Shown here piece after piece: positions 24,964 to 34,331 of a stretch of 64,000 nucleotides of DNA. Below the pieces are notes generated by a model. It saw only the letters and a program-made list of their open reading frames with translations, was not told the origin of the DNA and made no database searches. Location of the stretch: the NCBI GenBank assembly GCA_038744785.1, contig JBCDLX010000008.1, forward strand, positions 1 to 64,000, written 5' to 3'. The position numbers and the translations under genes were made by a program. How positions within the stretch are numbered: position 1 is the stretch's first letter; each line of letters starts with the position of its first letter. The stretch comes from Ovoidimarina sp038744785 (lineage in GTDB: Bacteria > Pseudomonadota > Alphaproteobacteria > Rhodobacterales > Rhodobacteraceae).

Positions 24964-26033
24964 GCCCTCGCCTCCGTCGCGATCCAGCCGTCGCGGTAAA
25001 CCCGCGTCTGGTCGGGCCGGAAATCCAAGTGAACCGCGCTTCCGGGGTCGGGGGCGCTTTCTTCCGAAACGGCCTTCAGATGCGTCTGGCCCACGACCAC
25101 ATCAATCACGAAATGCCGTCCGACATCGGCAACTTTGGTTACGGTCGCGGGGACACCGCTTTCTGCGATGGAAATATACTCGGGCCTGATGCCCAGCATA
25201 GTCTGCCCACCGGACCCCGACACCGGTCCTTCAAGTGCCAACTGATGCCCCTCAAACGCCGCATGGTCCCCCTGCGGCTCGCACCTGAGAACGTTCATCC
25301 CGGGTGAGCCAATGAAATGGCCGACAAACGTGTGCTGGGGCCGCTCGAACAGTTCGACCGGGGTTCCGGTTTGTACAACCACCCCGTCCTGCATCACGAC
25401 CACCTCGTCGGCAAATGTCAGCGCCTCGGTCTGGTCATGGGTGACGTAGATCATCGTCGCCTTCACCCTCTGATGCAGTTCCTTCAGCTTTGAACGCAGC
25501 TTCCATTTCAGATGCGGGTCAATCACCGTCAGCGGTTCGTCAAACATCACAACGTTCACATCGTCGCGGACAAGGCCCCGGCCCATCGAGATCTTCTGTT
25601 TGTTGTCCGGCGACAGGTTCGAAGCGCGCGTGTCCAGCATGTCAGTGACATCCAGCATCTCGGCGATCTCGGCAACTCGCTGGCCGATCTTGGTGGCATC
25701 GACCCCGCGGTTCTTCAATGGAAACGCCAGGTTTTGTCGCACGGTCATCGTATCGTAGATCACCGGAAACTGAAAAACTTGCGCGATGTTGCGTTGGTCT
25801 GGCGGCAGCCCGGTCACATCCTGTTCGCCAAAAAGAACCTTGCCCTCGGACGGGGTCAGAAGCCCAGAAATGATGTTCAGAAGGGTGGACTTGCCGCAAC
25901 CGGACGGCCCCAAAAGCGCGTAGGCCCCGCCATCTCGCCAGGTCACGTCGATTTCTTTTAGCGCATAGTCTTCCGGCCCCTTGGGCGATGGGAAATAACT
26001 GTGCTTTAGGTGGCTTAGCGTGATCTCTGCCAT
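24960..26033 (-). CDS. glpT: Glycerol-type ABC transporter ATPase GlpT (degenerate signature motif)
   Basis: A 357-aa ATPase with intact Walker A GPSGCGKST (42-50), Walker B VVMFDEP (161-167) and H-loop THDQ, and a TOBE-like C-terminal domain. The ABC signature at 140-146 reads LSPDNKQ in place of LSGGQ. The partner ATPase GlpS has a normal LSGGQ, so the pair is asymmetric, with one probably weaker ATP site. It begins 1 nt after the GlpS stop and overlaps GlpP by 4 nt. Confidence 0.86.
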   Translation of the reverse strand: MAEITLSHLKHSYFPSPKGPEDYALKEIDVTWRDGGAYALLGPSGCGKSTLLNIISGLLTPSEGKVLFGEQDVTGLPPDQRNIAQVFQFPVIYDTMTVRQNLAFPLKNRGVDATKIGQRVAEIAEMLDVTDMLDTRASNLSPDNKQKISMGRGLVRDDVNVVMFDEPLTVIDPHLKWKLRSKLKELHQRVKATMIYVTHDQTEALTFADEVVVMQDGVVVQTGTPVELFERPQHTFVGHFIGSPGMNVLRCEPQGDHAAFEGHQLALEGPVSGSGGQTMLGIRPEYISIAESGVPATVTKVADVGRHFVIDVVVGQTHLKAVSEESAPDPGSAVHLDFRPDQTRVYRDGWIATEARA

Positions 26034-26034
26034 G

Positions 26035-27096
26035 TCAGGCCACCCTTTTTCCGTCATCGCCGAAGTAGCGGCAATGGACCGGATTCATAAAAAATGTGTG
26101 GTCTTCGCCAACACGATACGGATGAACGCCAGAGGCCAGTGAAACCCAATCGACGCCCGACATGCGGAAATGCGCGCTGGAATCCGATCCCGAAAGCTCG
26201 GTCACGATCACATTGCCCTGAAGCGCGACATCGTCCGGACCCGCGCGGTTCGGGGTCACGCGATGGGGTCGGATCGCGACCGTGTATCGACCGTCCGGCA
26301 AGTCCGCAGCAGTTCCGTTAAGCTGCCAACTCGCCGCGCCCTCAAGCGTCGCGGTCACGCCGGACTTTGTGATCGGTCCCGAGTTAATGGGCGGGTCCGA
26401 AAACACGCGGGCCGCGGTCAGGTTCGCGGGGTTTCGATAGATCTCTGACGTTGGGCCGAACTGGGTGACGACGCCATCGTCCATAAGGGCCGTGTAGCCG
26501 CCAAGAAGAAGGGCTTCTTCCGGTTCAGATGTCGCATAGACCACCACGGCACCCCGGCCCGCAAAAAGCTCGGGAAGCTGCTCGCGAAGTTCTTCGCGCA
26601 GTTTGTAGTCCAGGTTCGCAAGCGGTTCGTCCAGGAAAACCGCCCGGCTGTCCTTGGCGATCGCGCGCGCAAGCGCCGTCCGCTGTTGCTGTCCGCCAGA
26701 CAGTTCCTGCGGCTTCCGGCCCAGCATCGGACGAAGTTGCAGAAGGTCCGCAGCTTCTTCCACGCGGCCCTCGATCTCGCCTTGCGACATGCCGGCAACG
26801 CGTAGGGGCGAGGCGATGTTCTCGAATACACTCAAATGCGGGTAGTTCACAAAGAACTGGTGCACCAGGCTGATCCGGCGCTTTTGTGTGTTCAGCCGCG
26901 TAACTTCTTGCCCATCCATGAAAATCTTGCCGCTGGCCATCGGGTCCAGCCCCGCCATCAACTTGATGAGTGAAGTCTTCCCCGCACCCGTCGCGCCTAA
27001 CAACACGTTGAAGTGCCCGGTCTCAAGCGTCAGCGTTGTCGGCTTGATATGGGTCACCGCACCGACGCGCTTGGTGGCGTTCTTTAGCTCTATCAT
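26035..27096 (-). CDS. glpS: Glycerol-type ABC transporter ATPase GlpS
   Basis: A 353-aa ATPase with Walker A GATGAGKTS (34-42), signature LSGGQQQR, Walker B AVFLDEP and an atypical H-loop region (ATSEPEEALLL; Ser-Glu in place of His-Asp). The C-terminal domain resembles the MalK regulatory part. The ATG at 27096 is preferred over an in-frame TTG at 27120. It lies 90 nt after the binding-protein gene. With GlpT it should form the ATPase heterodimer of the glycerol transporter; both subunits have one unusual catalytic motif. Confidence 0.85.
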   Translation of the reverse strand: MIELKNATKRVGAVTHIKPTTLTLETGHFNVLLGATGAGKTSLIKLMAGLDPMASGKIFMDGQEVTRLNTQKRRISLVHQFFVNYPHLSVFENIASPLRVAGMSQGEIEGRVEEAADLLQLRPMLGRKPQELSGGQQQRTALARAIAKDSRAVFLDEPLANLDYKLREELREQLPELFAGRGAVVVYATSEPEEALLLGGYTALMDDGVVTQFGPTSEIYRNPANLTAARVFSDPPINSGPITKSGVTATLEGAASWQLNGTAADLPDGRYTVAIRPHRVTPNRAGPDDVALQGNVIVTELSGSDSSAHFRMSGVDWVSLASGVHPYRVGEDHTFFMNPVHCRYFGDDGKRVA

Positions 27097-27186
27097 CCCA
27101 TCGCTTTCAGAGATCGGCAAAGGCCCAGAAGGCCGAGATGGGGGCTGCCGCCGACAAGCGGCAGCCCCCTGTTCGTTCCGGGCGGC

Positions 27187-28923
27187 CTACTGCTGCCAGC
27201 GCGCCACAAGCTCATCGTAGTTGACGGTTTCACCCTGCGGCTTCTCGTTTTCGAGTTTCGCCTTGGGCGAGCCCGGCTGTTCGAGCCAGAAGGAAGCGTC
27301 CTGCGGTTCGTTCAGGCGCGGGCCACATCCACCGTACACACCGGCGCCTTCATCGGCCGCCTGCATCCGGGCCATGGTAATGTCCATTTCTTCAGCCAGA
27401 CGGTCCATGGCTTCTTGCGGCGTAAACGCGCCCGAGTTCACGTCACCGATCTGCTGCCACCAGATCTGGGCGAGCTTCGGATAATCCGGCACGTTGATAC
27501 CCGTGGGCGACCACGCAACGCGGTCCGGCGAACGATAGAACTCGACAAGTCCACCCAGCTTCGGTGCGCGTTCGGTGAAGCTTTCATGGTTGACCGAGCT
27601 GTCGCGGATGAACGTCAGACCCACATGCGACTTCTTCACGTCCACAGTTTTTGACGTCACGAACTGTGCATAAAGCCAAGCGGCTTGGGCGCGGTCGGAT
27701 GGCGTCGACTTCAGGAAGGTCCACGACCCCACATCCTGGTAACCCACTTTCTGCCCTTCGGTCCAATAGGGACCATGCGGGCTGGGGGCCATCCGCCAAA
27801 GCGGCGTGCCTTCGTCGTCAACCGTGTTGTTGCCTTCGGAATTTGGCTTAACCATGTCGGCGGTGAAGGCGGTGTACCAGAAAATCTGCTGTGCGACGTT
27901 GCCTTGGCTCAGCGCCGGAAGCGACTGGTAGAAATCATAGGATGCGGCACCCGGGGGTGCGTAATTCCGCAGCCATTCGTCCCATTTCCGGATCGCATAG
28001 ACCGCCGCCGGACCGTTCGCTGCACCGCCACGGGACACCGAGGCGCCAACCGGGTTGCAGCTGCCGGCTTCCATTCGGATACCCCATTCGTCGACGGGGA
28101 TGCCGTTTGGTTCGCCAACATCTCCCGCACCGGCCATCGATAACCAGGCATCGGTCATCCGCCATCCAAGGTCAGGGGCCCGCTTGCCATAATCCATGTG
28201 GCCGTAAATGCGTGTCCCGTCGATTTCCTGAACGTCGTTGGTGAAGAACTCCGCGATATCTTCGTAAGCCGACCAGTTGACCGGAACGCCAAGGTCATAA
28301 CCGTATTTTTCCTTGAACGCGGCTTTGTTGGCTTCGTCATCGAACCAGTCCTTGCGGAACCAATAAAGGTTGGCGAACTGTTGATCCGGCAACTGATAAA
28401 GCTTGCCGTCTGGACCTGTGGTGAACTGGATCCCCATGAAATCATCAAGATCGAGCGTCGGGGACGTGGTCGCTGCCCAATCGCCCGACATCATATCAGT
28501 CAGCGGATAGGCAAGCTGAAGCCGCGAATGCGTGCCGATCAGGTCGCTGTCGTTGACGTAGCCATCATAAAGGTTCCGTCCCGTCTGCATTTGGGTCTGG
28601 ACGGCCTGAACAACTTCTCCTTCGCCAAGAATCTGGTGGTTAACCTTAATCCCGGTGATCTCTTCGAATGCCTTGGTCAGCACCTCGGATTCGTAGGAAT
28701 GCGTCGGAATGCCTTCGGAGAGCACATTGATTTCCATGCCCGAATACGGTGCAGACGCTTCGATGAACCATTGCATTTCTGCCATCTGTTCATCTTTGGA
28801 CAGCGTCGAAGGCTGGAACTCTTCGTCGATCCAGCGCGTTGCAGCAGCTTCGTCCGCTAGGACGCTGCTGTTGAATGCCATGACGGCGCTCACCGCCACG
28901 GCGGAAAGCAGGTACTTACGCAT
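27187..28923 (-). CDS. glpV: Glycerol-type ABC transporter substrate-binding protein GlpV
   Basis: A 578-aa periplasmic protein with a signal peptide (MRKYLLSAVAVSAVMAFNSSVLADE). The size is well above that of usual sugar-binding proteins (about 420 aa) and fits the GlpV branch. Notable stretches are PYSGMEINVLSEGIPTHSYESEVL near the mature N-terminus and a late CGPRLNEPQD. The start has a strong GGAGGAG. It is the first gene of the operon; a palindrome at 29004-29017, about 80 nt upstream, is a candidate operator. Glycerol as ligand is inferred from operon composition. Confidence 0.85.
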   Translation of the reverse strand: MRKYLLSAVAVSAVMAFNSSVLADEAAATRWIDEEFQPSTLSKDEQMAEMQWFIEASAPYSGMEINVLSEGIPTHSYESEVLTKAFEEITGIKVNHQILGEGEVVQAVQTQMQTGRNLYDGYVNDSDLIGTHSRLQLAYPLTDMMSGDWAATTSPTLDLDDFMGIQFTTGPDGKLYQLPDQQFANLYWFRKDWFDDEANKAAFKEKYGYDLGVPVNWSAYEDIAEFFTNDVQEIDGTRIYGHMDYGKRAPDLGWRMTDAWLSMAGAGDVGEPNGIPVDEWGIRMEAGSCNPVGASVSRGGAANGPAAVYAIRKWDEWLRNYAPPGAASYDFYQSLPALSQGNVAQQIFWYTAFTADMVKPNSEGNNTVDDEGTPLWRMAPSPHGPYWTEGQKVGYQDVGSWTFLKSTPSDRAQAAWLYAQFVTSKTVDVKKSHVGLTFIRDSSVNHESFTERAPKLGGLVEFYRSPDRVAWSPTGINVPDYPKLAQIWWQQIGDVNSGAFTPQEAMDRLAEEMDITMARMQAADEGAGVYGGCGPRLNEPQDASFWLEQPGSPKAKLENEKPQGETVNYDELVARWQQ

Positions 28924-29240
28924 ATTCTCCTCCCATTTTGATGCCCGAACGCGTTTGGACCGGAGCATCCGTAAACTTGGGCAGTCCGCTGGCAGGTTGT
29001 CAAACTAAATTTTTAGTAAGTTGGATCGGGCCTCCCGCGAACGACCCGCGCAACGCCGTCGGCAGGTAAAACGGTGGGCCGAAGCCGAAGGCGCGCGCGT
29101 TGCATTCGCTGCGTCGATCCTCTCGGGCAAACTTCGCCCGTTGTGCCAGGCGCCCGGCTCTTGCTTTTCTGACCCACAAACGGTTGGACTGGCTGCCGAA
29201 ACAGCCCATATCCAAGCCAACCAAATGCTTGAGGAAAACC
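28924..29240. promoter_or_regulatory. Divergent promoter region between glpV and msrB, with palindrome at 29004-29017
   Basis: 317 nt with no gene. ACTAAA-TT-TTTAGT (29004-29017) is a perfect palindrome about 80 nt upstream of glpV. On the minus strand it runs into TTTGACA, a possible -35. The remainder toward msrB shows no further repeat that I can see. Confidence 0.4.
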
Positions 29241-29690
29241 ATGACCCGTTATGCAAAAACAGAAGAGGCGATTGCGCGCCTCGACGCAGAGCAATTTCGC
29301 GTCACCCAGCAAAATGGCACCGAGCGACCGGGCACAGGCACGCTTCTTAACAACAAAGAACCCGGTATATACGTTGACATCGTGTCTGGGGAACCGCTGT
29401 TCGCATCGTCCGATAAGTACGATTCCGGATGCGGATGGCCAAGCTTTACCAAACCGCTTGAGCCAAACCATATTAATGAGTTACGCGACACAACTCATGG
29501 GATGATCCGCACCGAAGTGCGCTCGACGCACGGCGACAGCCATCTGGGCCACGTCTTTCCGGACGGACCGCGCGACGCGGGCGGTCTGCGGTATTGTATC
29601 AACTCTGCCAGTCTTCGTTTTATCCACCGCGACGAAATGGATGCCGAAGGTTATGGCGCCTATCTGAACCAAGTTGAGGAGGTTCGCTGA
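29241..29690 (+). CDS. msrB: Peptide-methionine (R)-S-oxide reductase MsrB, zinc-free type
   Basis: A 149-aa MsrB that reduces methionine-R-sulfoxide. Catalytic Cys119 lies in RYCINSASLRF and a likely resolving Cys64 in DSGCGWPSF; GHVFPDGP is intact. The two CxxC pairs that bind structural zinc in E. coli MsrB are absent (VDIVSGE and STHGDS occupy those places), so this is a zinc-free form. No signal peptide, so cytoplasmic. The start has GAGGA upstream and the stop overlaps msrA (TGATG). Confidence 0.93.
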   Translation: MTRYAKTEEAIARLDAEQFRVTQQNGTERPGTGTLLNNKEPGIYVDIVSGEPLFASSDKYDSGCGWPSFTKPLEPNHINELRDTTHGMIRTEVRSTHGDSHLGHVFPDGPRDAGGLRYCINSASLRFIHRDEMDAEGYGAYLNQVEEVR

Positions 29691-30193
29691 TGGAACGGGC
29701 CGTTCTGGCAGGAGGATGCTTTTGGGGCATGCAAGATCTGATCCGAAAGCTGCCCGGTGTCGCCCGCACGCGCGTGGGCTACACCGGCGGCGACATCCCC
29801 CACGCGACGTACCGCAACCACGGGACCCACGCCGAGGGCATCGAAATACATTTCGATCCCAGCGTCATATCGTACCGGGCGTTGCTGGAATTCTTCTTTC
29901 AGATACACGACCCCACAACGCTGAACCGCCAAGGCAACGATGTAGGCCTGAGCTATCGGTCCGCAATCTACTATGTCGACGAGGCGCAAAAAGCGGTCGC
30001 GCTTGATACGATCGCCGATGTGGAGGCATCAGGGCTTTGGCCCGGGCACGTGGTGACCGAAGTCGAACCAGTGGGGGATTTCTGGAACGCTGAACCGGAA
30101 CATCAGGATTACCTTGAACGTATCCCGAACGGCTATACCTGCCATTTTCCGCGACCGGGCTGGATCTTGCCAAAGCGGGCCGCAGCCGAATAG
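29690..30193 (+). CDS. msrA: Peptide-methionine (S)-S-oxide reductase MsrA
   Basis: A 167-aa MsrA, catalytic Cys10 in GGCFWGMQD. Conserved GYTGG and ATYRNHGTHAEGIEIHFDP follow, and HDPTTLNRQGNDVG-type loop is intact. It reduces methionine-S-sulfoxide, the stereoisomer not handled by MsrB, with which it overlaps by 1 nt. No C-terminal cysteine pair typical of some MsrA recycling tails is seen (only one further Cys in GYTCHF). Cytoplasmic. The gap 30194-30373 shows nothing notable. Confidence 0.93.
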   Translation: MERAVLAGGCFWGMQDLIRKLPGVARTRVGYTGGDIPHATYRNHGTHAEGIEIHFDPSVISYRALLEFFFQIHDPTTLNRQGNDVGLSYRSAIYYVDEAQKAVALDTIADVEASGLWPGHVVTEVEPVGDFWNAEPEHQDYLERIPNGYTCHFPRPGWILPKRAAAE

Positions 30194-30373
30194 CGCAGCG
30201 CGAACCGCGTGGTAATGCAAAGGGACATCGCGCTGGATCTTCTTCCGTGCGCCTATACTGGTTACCTCCGACGGCGCACGGTCTCTCTTCTCGCAATCAG
30301 CGGTCGGCGTCCCCTGCCCCGAACTGACAGAAAACTAGCGACGCGCCGGTCTTCGGTCGGATAGGATTGGCAC

Positions 30374-31594
30374 ATGGAAAACATTGCCTGGCATGGTGAG
30401 ACACTCTTGCTCGTGGTTCTGGTTGGGGTATGCGCCTATGCATTGTGTTCAAACGCCCTGTCCCGGGCCTGGATCACCCTGCCCATGGTGTTCGTTGCAT
30501 TCGGATACCTTCTGTCGGGCCCGGTCGGAGCCGTCGGTCAGGGGACGGATCTCGCTTATGCGCAGCAGCTCGTTGCAGAGGTCACACTGATCCTTGTTCT
30601 CTTTGCCGACGCAAGCCACGTTCGGATTAAGAGTATTCGGATGAGCTGGCGGTTGCCCACGCGGATGCTGGTGATCGGTCTGCCTTTGACCATCGGCTTG
30701 GGGACACTGTTCGTGCTTTCGGTCAATCCGGCGGCGGGTCTGGGCATGGCGCTTTTGACCGCAGCCGTGCTGACCCCGACCGACGCCGCGCTGGGTCAGG
30801 CTTTCGTCAGCGATCCCAAGGTTCCGGTCCGGATCAGCGAAACAATTAATGTCGAAAGCGGGCTGAACGACGGCCTTGTCCTACCCTTCGTTATCTTTGG
30901 CGCAACGCTTGCCTCGATGAGCATGGGGGGCACCGAGGCCGGAGGATTGCAGGCAGCCGTCCTGGGGCAGCTGGCCATTGCCGGTATGGTCGGCATTGGC
31001 CTGGGATGGAGTGTCGCGAAAGCTCTTGATTTTGCGCAAACCGGGAACTGGGTGAACGCACCGGCCCAAGGCGTTGTTTTCTTCGCAACCGCGTTTGCTG
31101 CGTTCCTTGCATCTGAAACCCTTGGCGGGAATGGTTTCATCGCAACGTTTGTCGCGGGCATGGTGTTCGGCAACACCCATCGCCACGACCCACATTTTAT
31201 TCGCGAGTTCATGGAGGGCATTGGGCAGTTGCTGACCATCGCCGCGTTTCTGATCTTTGGGGCGTTCCTGTTGCCCGCAGCCATCGCGCATATAAGCTGG
31301 ACAGCAGTTATCGTGGCCATCGGCTTTTTGACAGTCATTAGAATGGTCCCGATCTGGCTTTCCCTGATCGGGACAGACACAACACCAAGGGAGAGGTTTG
31401 TGCTTGGCTGGTTTGGGCCACGCGGCTTGGCGTCCCTGCTATTCACGCTGATCATACTGGACGAGTATGAGCTTCCGGCCCAGGAGGAGCTTTTGGCCTG
31501 CGTCGCGATGACGGTCACGTTGTCGATCGTGGTGCACGGATTGTCGTCGGCAAAAGTGGCCGAAAGCATGTATGAAAGCAAATCGCCCGCATAG
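30374..31594 (+). CDS. CPA1-family cation/proton antiporter (NhaP-like)
   Basis: A 406-aa membrane protein with about 12 segments. CPA1 hallmarks: TPTDAALGQAFV and NVESGLNDGLVLPFVIFGA (the ion-binding ESGLND region), GNGFIATFVAGMVFG and GWFGPRGLASLLFTLIIL. It exchanges Na+ or K+ for protons across the inner membrane. There is no long cytoplasmic C-terminal tail. It stands alone between the msr pair and a convergent fatty-acid gene and is followed by a good terminator at 31650-31686. Confidence 0.9.
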   Translation: MENIAWHGETLLLVVLVGVCAYALCSNALSRAWITLPMVFVAFGYLLSGPVGAVGQGTDLAYAQQLVAEVTLILVLFADASHVRIKSIRMSWRLPTRMLVIGLPLTIGLGTLFVLSVNPAAGLGMALLTAAVLTPTDAALGQAFVSDPKVPVRISETINVESGLNDGLVLPFVIFGATLASMSMGGTEAGGLQAAVLGQLAIAGMVGIGLGWSVAKALDFAQTGNWVNAPAQGVVFFATAFAAFLASETLGGNGFIATFVAGMVFGNTHRHDPHFIREFMEGIGQLLTIAAFLIFGAFLLPAAIAHISWTAVIVAIGFLTVIRMVPIWLSLIGTDTTPRERFVLGWFGPRGLASLLFTLIILDEYELPAQEELLACVAMTVTLSIVVHGLSSAKVAESMYESKSPA

Positions 31595-31649
31595 CCCCCG
31601 GAGCCAGGGTTTGCCGGGTCGGTTCGTAGTGCGGGTCCGAATTTGGTCG

Positions 31650-31686
31650 TACCGTAGTAGCCAGCGGTCAAACGGTAGGTTTTTTT
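31650..31686 (+). terminator. Rho-independent terminator after the antiporter gene
   Basis: TACCGT (31650-31655) and ACGGTA (31672-31677) form the outer stem, with GCC/GGT as an inner pair; a run of seven T follows at 31680-31686. It is oriented to stop transcripts from the antiporter gene. Confidence 0.7.
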
Positions 31687-31762
31687 CGGATCAAGCCGCA
31701 CGGGTCGGCGATCCGCTTCTATGTTACGCGCCCTGCCCGCACACCGTCGAGCCACGCTTGGA

Positions 31763-33832
31763 CTAAGTATTCAGATCCGCAAACGAACGCCCGGTCTTCA
31801 CAAGTTCTTCAAAAAGCGGGGCAACGGCCCAGAAAACCGGGTCCTCACTCGACAGCTGTTCGACCTCGCGCTTCACATGAAGGACCCCCGCAAGATCGGC
31901 GGCCATCATCGGCCCGCCCCGATACCGGGGGAAACCGTAGCCCAACAGCATTGCGACATCGATATCCGCCGGGCGCGCGGCAATCCCTTCTTCGATCAGC
32001 CGAGCGCCTTCATTGGCCATGGCCGCAAGACAGCGACGCTGAATATCCTCGTTCGAGAACGTGCGCCCGGGTGTCCCCCGCAGTGCGCGCATCTCGGCCA
32101 AAAGCGCGATCACATCGGGATCGGTCGTGCCTGCGCGTGATTGCGGAGCGTAGCTGTAATACCCTTGGCCAGTCCGCCGTCCGATGCGTCCCAGCCCCAA
32201 AAGTCTCCCCGCAAGGCTGGGAGCAGTCGTCTCAAAACGCGCCCGGCGCGCAAGGTCGATGTCAAGCCCTGCTAGGTCCGCCATCTCAAACGGACCAAGC
32301 GCAAACCCGTATGCCTTCATTGCGCCGTCGATCTGGGCAATATCGGCACCGTCCAGCGCCAAGGCCTCGGCCGCCTGCATGTAGGCACCCTGGACACGTC
32401 CGGCCACATATCCTTCACCGACCCCGACACCGATCGCAACCTTCCCCAGCTTTTTGAGGAACGCATAGGCCGTGGCGATCGTCTGATCTGATGTGTCGAT
32501 GGCAATCACAGCCTCGCACAGCCGAATGACGTTGGCCGGGGGCACAAAATGCAACCCGATCACGTTTTCCGGTCGACCGGTACCAGCCGCCAGACCGTCG
32601 ATGTCAATCCCTGACGTCGTGGTGGCCAGAACCGCATCCCGCTTCATCACCGCATCTAGGGCGGAAAAGACGCGGCGCTTGATTTCGGCGTCCTCCGTCG
32701 TGGCGTCAATCACCAGATCAGCGCCCGCAAGCGCTGCGGGATCGGTACTTCCCTCGAGCCGACCGATCAGGGCATCACGTGTCTCAGGTCCGAGGTTCCG
32801 GCGCGTGACATAGCGGTCAACAACGTCGATGACCCGGTCGACACTGGCCTCTAGCCGGTTGACCGACACTTCAACCAACGTTGCCGACAATCCAGCTTCC
32901 AAGCATGCAGCAGCGATCCCAGTGCCCAAAAGCCCGGCACCAACGATGCCGACCGTATCAACGCGATGCGGCACAGCGGGCGCCTCTAGCGGCGGCTCGC
33001 CCGCCAAACGTTCTGCCATGCGCGCATGGGCAAGGGCGCGCGCCTCCTTAGACGCCTTGAGGTCATCATACGCCGCCTTTTCGAAGGCCAACCCGGCTTC
33101 GGGCGGCAGCAGAAGCGCTGCCTCTAGGCAGTCGAGGATCTTGGCTGCTGCGGGAACGGGCAACTTGGACACCGTCTCGCGATGTGTCCGCAAAGCCTCG
33201 AGATTCTGCTTTGGCGGAGCCATTCGTTCAGAGGCGGCCAATGTCGAGCGCGGGGTAAGATCGGTGCCAAGCTTTCGCAAGATCCATTTGAGCGTGAAGA
33301 CCGGCAGTGGACCTTCGGCCAATTCATCCACCAGACCTATCTTAGCCGCGACGGCGGCCTTGAACTGCTTTCCGCCAAGCAGAAGCTCGGCCGCGGCCAT
33401 GGGTCCGGCAAGCCTGGGCAGACGTTGCGTGGCACCGGCCGACGGGCAAAGTCCCACAGCCACGCCGGGAAACGAAAACGAAGCCCGCGGATCGGCAATT
33501 CGGTAATGCGCCGCAAGCGCAAGTTCCAGACCGCCGCCGCACACCTGCCCGTGGAGCGCGGCGATCACTGGCGTCGAGGAGGATTCGATGGCGCGCGCAA
33601 CTTCTCCCAATTGCGGGCAGGCACCTTCGTCGACGTCCGCATCCGCCGCCCTCGCAAAGTCCTTTCCGCGCGCGGCGATCACCATGGCACGGGTCTTTGG
33701 ATCGGCATCAACTTCGGACACGGCTGAAATCAGCGCTGCACGTACCGGCTGCGTCAACCGGTTGGCAGAAGGGTTGTCGATGGTGAGCACCGCGATGCCC
33801 TCGGTGCGCTGTACGGTAACCGGCGTGACCAT
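31763..33832 (-). CDS. Bifunctional enoyl-CoA hydratase/3-hydroxyacyl-CoA dehydrogenase with altered hydratase site
   Basis: A 689-aa FadJ/peroxisomal-type protein. The N-terminal crotonase part (about 1-190) keeps the first catalytic Glu (Glu103 in CGGGLELAL) but has Gly123 where the second (PExxLG) is expected: FPGVAVGLCPSAGATQRLPR. The dehydrogenase part starts at VGIVGAGLLGTGIA (about 295) and keeps GLHFVPP; two C-terminal domains follow. The start at 33832 has GGAGG upstream. It stands alone and converges on the antiporter gene. Fatty-acid or related acyl-CoA oxidation is likely; hydratase activity is in doubt. Confidence 0.85.
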   Translation of the reverse strand: MVTPVTVQRTEGIAVLTIDNPSANRLTQPVRAALISAVSEVDADPKTRAMVIAARGKDFARAADADVDEGACPQLGEVARAIESSSTPVIAALHGQVCGGGLELALAAHYRIADPRASFSFPGVAVGLCPSAGATQRLPRLAGPMAAAELLLGGKQFKAAVAAKIGLVDELAEGPLPVFTLKWILRKLGTDLTPRSTLAASERMAPPKQNLEALRTHRETVSKLPVPAAAKILDCLEAALLLPPEAGLAFEKAAYDDLKASKEARALAHARMAERLAGEPPLEAPAVPHRVDTVGIVGAGLLGTGIAAACLEAGLSATLVEVSVNRLEASVDRVIDVVDRYVTRRNLGPETRDALIGRLEGSTDPAALAGADLVIDATTEDAEIKRRVFSALDAVMKRDAVLATTTSGIDIDGLAAGTGRPENVIGLHFVPPANVIRLCEAVIAIDTSDQTIATAYAFLKKLGKVAIGVGVGEGYVAGRVQGAYMQAAEALALDGADIAQIDGAMKAYGFALGPFEMADLAGLDIDLARRARFETTAPSLAGRLLGLGRIGRRTGQGYYSYAPQSRAGTTDPDVIALLAEMRALRGTPGRTFSNEDIQRRCLAAMANEGARLIEEGIAARPADIDVAMLLGYGFPRYRGGPMMAADLAGVLHVKREVEQLSSEDPVFWAVAPLFEELVKTGRSFADLNT

Positions 33833-33926
33833 GCCAACCTCCATCCGGACGGATGGCCGGCATCCGGACCACCCGCGGCGGTTTTACCTCGCCAAGGTCA
33901 AAAGGCAAGCCAAGGCCGTACGTACA

Positions 33927-34241
33927 TCAAGCTGCGCAGTGTCTGCAGAACGGCGTAGCGGGCAGAACATCCAGACGTTTGGCTGAGATCTCCGTGCCGC
34001 AGCGCGTGCAAAGACCATAGATGCCCGCTTCAATCCGGCCCAGCGCCGCACGGATCTGGCCGATCTCTTCGGCCCCGGCATTTCCAAGGTCTTCAAGAAC
34101 CTCGTCATCCTCGCGCTCCACCGCTTGCTCTTCCCAGTCGCGCGAATGCGACGCCTCAAGCGTATGATCAATCGTCTGAAGCCGGTCTTCCAGCTCTGCG
34201 AGCCGAAGCCTTAGCTGCCGGTCGCGTTCGATGATCGTCAT
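33927..34241 (-). CDS. DksA/TraR-family zinc-finger protein
   Basis: A 104-aa protein with an N-terminal coiled coil (RQLRLRLAELEDRLQTIDHTLEA) and a C-terminal four-Cys zinc finger, CTRC then CRHC. Short DksA/TraR proteins bind the RNA polymerase secondary channel and alter transcription initiation. Acidic residues that DksA carries at its coiled-coil tip are not clearly present (VEREDDEVLEDLGNAG is the closest). Start chosen for GGAGAGG. The next upstream gene on this strand is a small unknown. Confidence 0.85.
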   Translation of the reverse strand: MTIIERDRQLRLRLAELEDRLQTIDHTLEASHSRDWEEQAVEREDDEVLEDLGNAGAEEIGQIRAALGRIEAGIYGLCTRCGTEISAKRLDVLPATPFCRHCAA

Positions 34242-34331
34242 GGCAGAGCCTCTCCAGTTGCGTCTGGAAAGACTGGGCTTGATGGGCAAAAAGCGCTTTG
34301 ATGCAAGTCAATCCGCCAAATGAGGGCGCGG

